The notes below the pieces were generated by a model that was not told where the DNA came from, ran no database searches, and saw only the letters and a program-made list of their open reading frames with translations. Below, one piece after another: positions 60,801 to 64,000 of a stretch of 64,000 nt of DNA (position 1 is the stretch's first letter; each line of letters begins with the position of its first letter). Source of the stretch: Bolinopsis microptera (taxonomy: Eukaryota > Ctenophora > Tentaculata > Lobata > Bolinopsidae); NCBI RefSeq assembly GCF_026151205.1, contig NC_087081.1, positions 9,109,246-9,173,245 on the forward strand. The letters run 5' to 3'. The position numbers and the translations under genes are program-made.

Positions 60801-62647
60801 TAATTCATTACCATGATAATATATCCTTGCATTATGACTTTAATAAACCTTCACAGCATAAGTGATGAAACCCCTGCACGGTTTCTTACTAATATGGCGT
60901 GAAATTGTACCCACCAATTCAATGATTTAATGTTTGTTCACTTTTACAGAGAGCTTCGTCTACAGAGTTCACTTTGACGGCGGAGAGGAACAAGTTCTCA
61001 GTTTCAACGGGGAATTCTCCGACACTTACAAAGAAATCGAGTATCAAAGTTATACGTTGAAGTACAGATTCATGAACAAGTACTCCTCCGGTAAGTGAAT
61101 TTAATATTTTTAGGTTTTTTTTGTTAATTATAATTAAACCAAATGAATTACAGTGAGATTGTAGAACGAGGAACTGAGACCTGACCAAGTGTTCACTGGA
61201 TTAGATCTTAACATTACATTTTATTTATGCTTACATTTTACTTCGGAATCAGTAACTAATAATGCAGTAACTAATTAATTCATTTTGTCCAGGAGATCTA
61301 CGAGAGAAGAATGCATTTGTAGAATTGAGCTTATCAAGATCATACTACCACATCAACAGCAGCTATACTGGAAGTAAGTTTCAATGTGTTGAAAAATCTG
61401 AAACTTAGAATATGACACTTTTAGGTTGACTTTTTTAGAAAAAATTAGTAGAACTTGGTCACGTCATGAGCTTATCTTCTTTATTTTATTTCAGCCACGG
61501 ATTTGGATATAAACGTTGGTTGTGAGGGTGACGCCAATAAAGAGATTGGACCCGACAACATCTTTTTCCTAGGTATGTGATTTTATAAGACTACATGATG
61601 TGTCAACGGGGGCAGACGGCAGGTGTTAAAAAATAAAAACAGAAAAAGGAATTAAGAAGGAAATCGGCCGTGTATTCCGTATACTAAAGTACATTCTTGG
61701 CTGTTGTCACTGCCCCTCTTAAATAAATTGGTTGCGCCATATTCATTTTACTGTAATTTTCAAACTTCTAAAATTACGATAACATGGTCGCCAATAATTG
61801 CTACTCAAAATGGTCTTATGGCGGACGGTCACACTGAAGGATTGAGAGTTTGTAAGGCGCGGAGCAAAATGTCATCAAAAAAGCGCGCATCACGTATCCG
61901 TCCGTGAGAATTTAATTTCAGGGTGGGTAAATAATATCTTCCTGGCCCCGATATCTGAGCGGGAGTATACTTGTGCTTATCTGAGGGGTGTTTCATTATC
62001 AAAACGGTATAAAATATGATTGGTATGTTTCTAACGGCAATTAGTCTTAAGTCTGTGAAGATGTGACCTTATCGTCAGGTTGCTGACATGAGTTGTGACT
62101 CACCACCCTCAGATGAATACCTTACATAAGTCACTCGCTAGTGACGGTGTAGGCTGTAGTGATCTTTAAATTAGTTTGATCTCAGTACTGATGAGAAATG
62201 CATTAAATTCTGTCCATGTGTAATGAAATCATGTGGGGTTGATTTCGGAACTGAATGATCTCTCATTATTTACTCCATCAGATTAGTTCTTTTACTGATT
62301 TAAACCAAAAATCCCGAGCACAATACGATTTAAGACAAAAGCAGCGATTTTAGGTTGAGTACAAGCTCAATGAAAATCTACAAACAACAATAATTAAAAT
62401 TATTATAAAATCATACCATACACAGGAGCTGGGTGTAAGTTAAAGGTGGGTGACTAGTGACTAGTGCTTCTATCGGGATATTAGTGATTACACTACTGCT
62501 TCTAACAAATAGTACAGTTATAAATAACATTATCCCTCCGCAGGACTGCCCCTGTTTCCTTCCGACATTACTGTCCTTCGGCTAAACTGTCTCTCCTTCG
62601 ACCAATCAAGCCCGGAGTCTTACTTCGGACCTCTTACGGTGGGACGC
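24430..62647 (+). CDS. Multi-exon Ig-domain extracellular protein gene (3' end open)
   Basis: Eleven exons join with matching phases: 24,430-24,608; 24,903-24,964; 25,161-25,300; 58,497-58,704; 59,246-59,414; 59,673-59,821; 60,494-60,598; 60,950-61,090; 61,293-61,373; 61,495-61,572; 62,544-62,647. The product so far is about 472 residues with no stop. A signal peptide ([17 protein letters not shown]) opens it. Exons 3 and 4 together form an Ig fold: Cys 92 (LCCDV), Trp 109 (LQW) and Cys 164 in EGAYAC. Later exons are mostly phase 1-1, a sign of shuffled extracellular modules. Residues near [11 protein letters not shown] faintly resemble a PKD domain. No transmembrane segment is reached. A role in adhesion or recognition is only inference. 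I do not recognise the gene. Exons 2-3 have a second copy in intron 3. Confidence is high for a real gene, moderate for each boundary. Confidence 0.8.
24903..24964 (+). CDS. Exon 2, copy 1
   Basis: Acceptor CTCTCGACAG, donor GTAAGT. 62 bases starting in phase 2 and ending in phase 1, encoding [20 protein letters not shown]. It fits exon 1 (AG+A) and exon 3 (T+GG). Confidence 0.75.
25161..25300 (+). CDS. Exon 3, copy 1: first half of the Ig domain
   Basis: Acceptor TAATGTTCAG, donor GTTGGG. 140 bases ending in phase 0. It encodes the B-strand cysteine (RRLCCDVK) and the core tryptophan (KLQWYYYEE). Confidence 0.75.
25785..25822. repeat. 12-bp repeat, three units
   Basis: GATATGTATCGT repeated with small changes; the same occurs in copy 2 at about 33,475-33,512. 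Confidence 0.7.
26481..27366. repeat. 74-bp minisatellite, about 12 units
   Basis: The unit contains GTACACACTCCCTGTACTGC and CATCTTCTGCTGTAATACTG; successive units start 74 bases apart (for example 26,701 and 26,775). Units differ mainly at a C/T site (CTCGTAC or CTTGTAC) and ATACTGA/ATGCTCA. Short minus-strand frames across it are by-products. Confidence 0.95.
27391..27434. repeat. Two adjacent palindromes
   Basis: GCTGTGAAACTAG, one A, and its exact complement form a 27-bp palindrome (27,391-27,417). AAAACTAG-A-CTAGTTTT follows (27,418-27,434). Both are repeated in copy 2 at 42,283-42,326. Confidence 0.85.
29268..29293. repeat. CT microsatellite
   Basis: Run of CT dinucleotides; the homologous run in copy 2 (near 45,817-45,844) is slightly longer. 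Confidence 0.9.
29464..29625. repeat. 22-bp minisatellite with TCACGTGA, 7 units
   Basis: Unit GATCACGTGACACTATAA plus CCCT. Each unit carries the perfect palindrome TCACGTGA, an E-box. An additional TGTCACGTGACA lies just downstream, near 29,661. Confidence 0.95.
31808..32272. repeat. 49-bp minisatellite, about 9.5 units, at the duplication junction
   Basis: The unit contains GTCAGTACAGGATAGCTAAT and ATACTCTACCTACTTTA. The period is 49 (for example 31,821 to 31,870). The last unit runs straight into the copy of the exon 1 tail at 32,273. Confidence 0.95.
32593..32654 (+). CDS. Exon 2, copy 2 (duplicate)
   Basis: Base-for-base the same as exon 2 at 24,903-24,964, with the same acceptor and donor. 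It can replace exon 2 of copy 1 but cannot follow exon 3 in frame. Confidence 0.6.
32851..32990 (+). CDS. Exon 3, copy 2 (duplicate)
   Basis: Identical to exon 3 at 25,161-25,300, including splice sites, so it encodes the same half Ig domain. Whether it is used is unknown. Confidence 0.6.
34171..42224. repeat. Expanded 74-bp minisatellite, about 108 units
   Basis: Same unit as at 26,481-27,366, extended to 8 kb. A scrambled unit (GTACAGTAGAAGGTAATGCT) occurs at about 36,316 and again at 41,820, exactly 5,504 bases apart with matching surroundings, which shows a block duplication inside the array. Some units are short, for example near 36,290 and 36,992 (ACTATTACTGTAATACTCAG). No coding function. 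Confidence 0.95.
42283..42326. repeat. Adjacent palindromes, copy 2
   Basis: Same pair as at 27,391-27,434. Confidence 0.85.
42755..44405. mobile_element. TA-flanked nonautonomous DNA transposon with nested ends
   Basis: Ends are inverted repeats of about 27 bases starting CGGGTATATGGCCCCCAGAA. TA flanks both sides (42,753-42,754 and 44,406-44,407), and the matching empty site, with a single TA, is present in copy 1 near 27,854. The core GGCCCCCAGAATATAGGT occurs five times in direct orientation, some with one change (42,764; 42,782; 43,135; 43,159; 43,849), and three times inverted (44,024; 44,195; 44,379). No transposase frame is visible. TA targets suggest the Tc1/mariner group, but other TA-inserting families are not excluded. 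Confidence 0.9.
45706..45955. other. Copy-2 counterpart of 29,156-29,405, noncoding
   Basis: Contains the CT microsatellite (about 45,817-45,844). The open frames on both strands differ between the copies because the CT run length changes, so they are unlikely to be genes. Confidence 0.6.
46021..46358. repeat. 22-bp TCACGTGA minisatellite, about 15 units
   Basis: Expanded counterpart of 29,464-29,625. One unit has a 5-base insertion (near 46,211). Confidence 0.95.
47048..49583. mobile_element. Poly-G/poly-C-ended nonautonomous element, copy B
   Basis: Starts with 18 G, then TGTCACGTCCGTCTATG, and ends with the inverted sequence plus 7 C. ACAGTA is duplicated at 47,042-47,047 and 49,584-49,589, while copy 1 of the host duplication has a single ACAGTA at 30,311-30,316. 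The internal plan is that of copy A: GGACATAGGC array (about 47,111-47,209), GGACAAAAA repeats, polypyrimidine tract (about 47,370-49,320), and a 20-bp array near the right end (about 49,338-49,504). No coding gene. Confidence 0.92.
49936..50861. mobile_element. CCCGGT-repeat-rich inserted block
   Basis: Replaces 56 bases of copy 1 (30,666-30,721). Clusters of tandem CCCGGT lie at both sides (49,975-50,165 and 50,640-50,845) around an AT-rich middle. The ends AGGAGGTGACCGGGA and, inverted, AGGCCTGACCGGGA match loosely. No target duplication is visible, possibly because copy 1 or 2 has lost flanking bases. Likely a nonautonomous element, type unknown. Confidence 0.6.
51949..53281. repeat. 49-bp minisatellite, about 27 units
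   Basis: Same unit as at 31,808-32,272. It marks the distal end of copy 2; unique sequence resumes at 53,282 (GTCAACGGGTATGAG). Confidence 0.95.
53282..56926. other. Distal intron 3, no supported exon
   Basis: Intronic sequence. A diverged direct repeat (caaatattttc...tgtgaaaa, then ttcaag or ctcaag) occurs near 54,715 and 54,962. A short GTTACTAAGCT repeat lies near 55,941-55,962. No coding exon matching the gene was found. Confidence 0.5.
56927..57112. repeat. C-rich minisatellite (CAACTACTGCACCCCC)
   Basis: About nine units of AACTACTGC separated by C runs of variable length (5 to 16). Length variation here is probably slippage. Confidence 0.9.
57113..58496. other. Distal intron 3, no supported exon
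   Basis: No open frame in the right phase with flanking splice sites was seen between the C-rich array and exon 4. Confidence 0.45.
58497..58704 (+). CDS. Exon 4: second half of the Ig domain
   Basis: Acceptor TAATTTCACAG, donor GTAAGT. 69 codons plus 1 base, starting in phase 0, which matches exon 3. Contains [20 protein letters not shown], the F-strand Cys motif of an Ig fold. Confidence 0.8.
59246..59414 (+). CDS. Exon 5
   Basis: Acceptor CACTATTTCAG, donor GTGAGT; phase 1 to phase 2. Encodes an acidic start ([14 protein letters not shown]) and strand-like [12 protein letters not shown] and [10 protein letters not shown]. An earlier acceptor at 59,172 would extend it through a poly-C run in the same frame. 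Confidence 0.75.
59673..59821 (+). CDS. Exon 6
   Basis: Acceptor AATTACACCCAG, donor GTTGGT; phase 2 to phase 1. Encodes beta-rich [13 protein letters not shown] and RTWTVS. With exon 5 it forms one phase 1-1 module of about 106 residues, possibly a second Ig-like fold without clear cysteines. Confidence 0.75.
59941..60510. repeat. Triplicated intron-end/exon-7-start segment
   Basis: A block of about 50 bases (cctctaaattgtgt, tcctcag, g-ccttatgt-aag) occurs at 59,941-59,994, 60,145-60,196 and 60,441-60,510. Only the third leads into an open exon. A 21-base poly-C run lies between the second and third. Confidence 0.8.
60494..60598 (+). CDS. Exon 7
   Basis: Acceptor TGTTTCCTCAG, donor GTAAGA; phase 1 to 1. 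Encodes [16 protein letters not shown] and ends FVLGSC. Confidence 0.75.
60950..61090 (+). CDS. Exon 8, weak PKD-like pattern
   Basis: Acceptor CACTTTTACAG, donor GTAAGT; phase 1 to 1. [15 protein letters not shown], a tyrosine-rich stretch and FMNKY recall the strand order of a PKD fold (aromatic-x-F-D-G), but the match is weak. Confidence 0.75.
61293..61373 (+). CDS. Exon 9
   Basis: Acceptor TTTTGTCCAG, donor GTAAGT; phase 1 to 1. Contains a possible N-glycosylation site in HINSSYT. Confidence 0.7.
61495..61572 (+). CDS. Exon 10
   Basis: Acceptor TTATTTCAG, donor GTATGT; phase 1 to 1. Encodes [15 protein letters not shown]. Confidence 0.7.
62544..62647 (+). CDS. Exon 11, last exon recognised
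   Basis: Acceptor CCCTCCGCAG, donor GTAAGT; phase 1 to 0. Encodes [18 protein letters not shown] and ends GPLTVGR. No stop, so the gene continues. Confidence 0.7.
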
Positions 62648-64000
62648 GTAAGTAGGCTTGCTTTTTGCCGTTTCTCTCGCCAGGCTGTTTTCGGAAGTTT
62701 CAGGTTTTGGAGTTTTGCGGAATTTTTTCGACCTAAAAAAAGGAATGACTGTTTGCTAGAGTGCTCTGTGGTTTGCAACTTTTTTAATCGAACTTGCATA
62801 TTTCTAAAGTCTGAGGAAGTTTGTTCCCAAAAGTATAGTTGTACGGGATTATTCTTCATGCTCCGTTATTGTGACAGAAGGCAGGGATAAGGGAAACAAA
62901 CGGGACAGTCTTACCTTATCCTTTGTAATCCTGTTTAAACCTTAGCTAAATTAGTAAATTATTGTGTTGGAGCCAACCAATTAAACTTTACAATCGAAGT
63001 CTAAATTTTAATTTACATTTGATGGCTCTATTTTTTTTCTAAGAAAAAGTTATCCTTTCCGAGGGATGAGATTTTGAAACGGCAATGAGCAATGTGCTGT
63101 ATATGTGAGTAAATATGTACACACTTAAAGTATTTGTTCACCACCACTCAGATATTGCACATAATTACTATAATTATGTATAATACAATGTTTAACACAC
63201 ACTATTCTGCACTTTTCGTTGATTGATCAATAGCCAATCTGGTACTTTGCAACTCTTCACACCCCACTGCAGGCACGAATAATGAATAATAATTGTTTCA
63301 TGTAAAGCAAATTCTTCATATAATAAAGCTCACTTCTTTTCTATGTTGTGCCGAATAAATCATGTAGAATGTAGATAATGTCGCCAGGACATTGCCCCCC
63401 TTCTTTTATCTTCAGCCACGGTTAGTTTTGTATACATCTTTTATTGATATCTTTTTATCTCGGTGAACTTGGTACTTTAGGGTAGCAGTGTATAATCAAA
63501 ACAATAGTCTGAGTTTAAATTGTGTTCATGATAGCTCAAACTCTCATTATATTTTTTCTGCGTTCATAGAACCGATGATTTATTACTGTTAAGTGCTCTT
63601 TTTTTGGTGAGCTGTTGACATATTTTCGTTGGAAATACTCTACAATATAATCAGTGGATTCCAGGAGAACATACCCATTACACGTTACAGATAAAAATCA
63701 AGTGTTTTTGACACTTCGAATTTTCAATTATTTCTTATCTTTCATAGTCTAGATTTAGGAGAAGGTTTTGCTAGCACGTATACTATTCGAAGAATGCCTA
63801 TAATAAACTGCAGTTGTATCTGATCTGAATGTGAAGTTCCCACCTCATCTTGGATTCTCAAAGTATGGCTATCAGCCAATTATAGGGCTATTAGCCCACC
63901 ATCATTGCCATTATAAATTTGTTGCTAATATTAACTCTGTTGAGTTTAATTAATCGTTGTTTTAATCTCACTGATTTTGTGAATGCAGAATGTTGTTCAT
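62648..64000. other. Intron 11, no further exon found
   Basis: AT-rich sequence. One acceptor-like ATCTTCAG near 63,414 opens only a short frame that stops within 17 codons, so no exon is called. The next exon probably lies beyond the window. Confidence 0.5.

Noticed and set aside
62639..62890. Open frames on both strands just after exon 11
   Set aside because: They overlap the exon 11 donor GTAAGT and continue into the intron without any domain or conserved splice site.

Overview
This window looks like nuclear DNA of an animal, most likely an invertebrate. It is AT-rich, coding sequence is split into short exons with GT-AG introns, and it is full of non-LTR retrotransposons, small DNA transposons and large tandem arrays. 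I see no bacterial, phage or CRISPR features, and I cannot name the organism.

Layout. From 1 to 24.4 kb there is no convincing host gene, only a graveyard of mobile elements. It holds diverged tandem repeats (1-1.4 kb), a LINE C-terminal remnant (2.6-3.4 kb), and an unusual 3.6-kb element with poly-G/poly-C ends and a 6-bp target duplication (5,424-9,027). An RTE-like LINE follows (9.1-12.3 kb), then a possible solo LTR (13.1-13.8 kb). A minus-strand Jockey/CR1/L2-type LINE (about 14.0-19.3 kb) is split by a TTAA-flanked transposon (14,813-16,855). After that come hairpins, a Ty3-type gag relic (21.7-22.3 kb) and another LINE tail (23.0-23.3 kb).

From 24,430 to at least 62,647 there is one plus-strand host gene, recovered by following splice phases. 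Eleven exons join without a phase conflict into an open frame of about 472 residues: a signal peptide, an immunoglobulin-like domain built from exons 3 and 4, and further extracellular-type modules bounded by phase-1 introns. The 3' end of the gene is not identified. Its third intron is about 33 kb long. A direct duplication begins inside the last 15 bases of exon 1: copy 1 is 24,594-32,272 and copy 2 is 32,273-53,281, and each contains exons 2 and 3.

Copy 2 is 13.3 kb longer than copy 1. Nearly all the difference is explained by expansion of three minisatellites (74-, 22- and 49-bp units) and three insertions: a TA-flanked element, a second copy of the poly-G element, and a CCCGGT-rich block. 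Copy 1 therefore supplies exact empty sites for two of these insertions. The near-identity of the two copies means either a recent real duplication or two haplotypes joined end to end by the assembler. Splicing both copies in series would cause an early stop, so only one copy can be used per transcript.

The strongest candidate for something undescribed is the poly-G-terminated, GGACA-repeat element family, seen here twice, each time with a perfect 6-bp target duplication.
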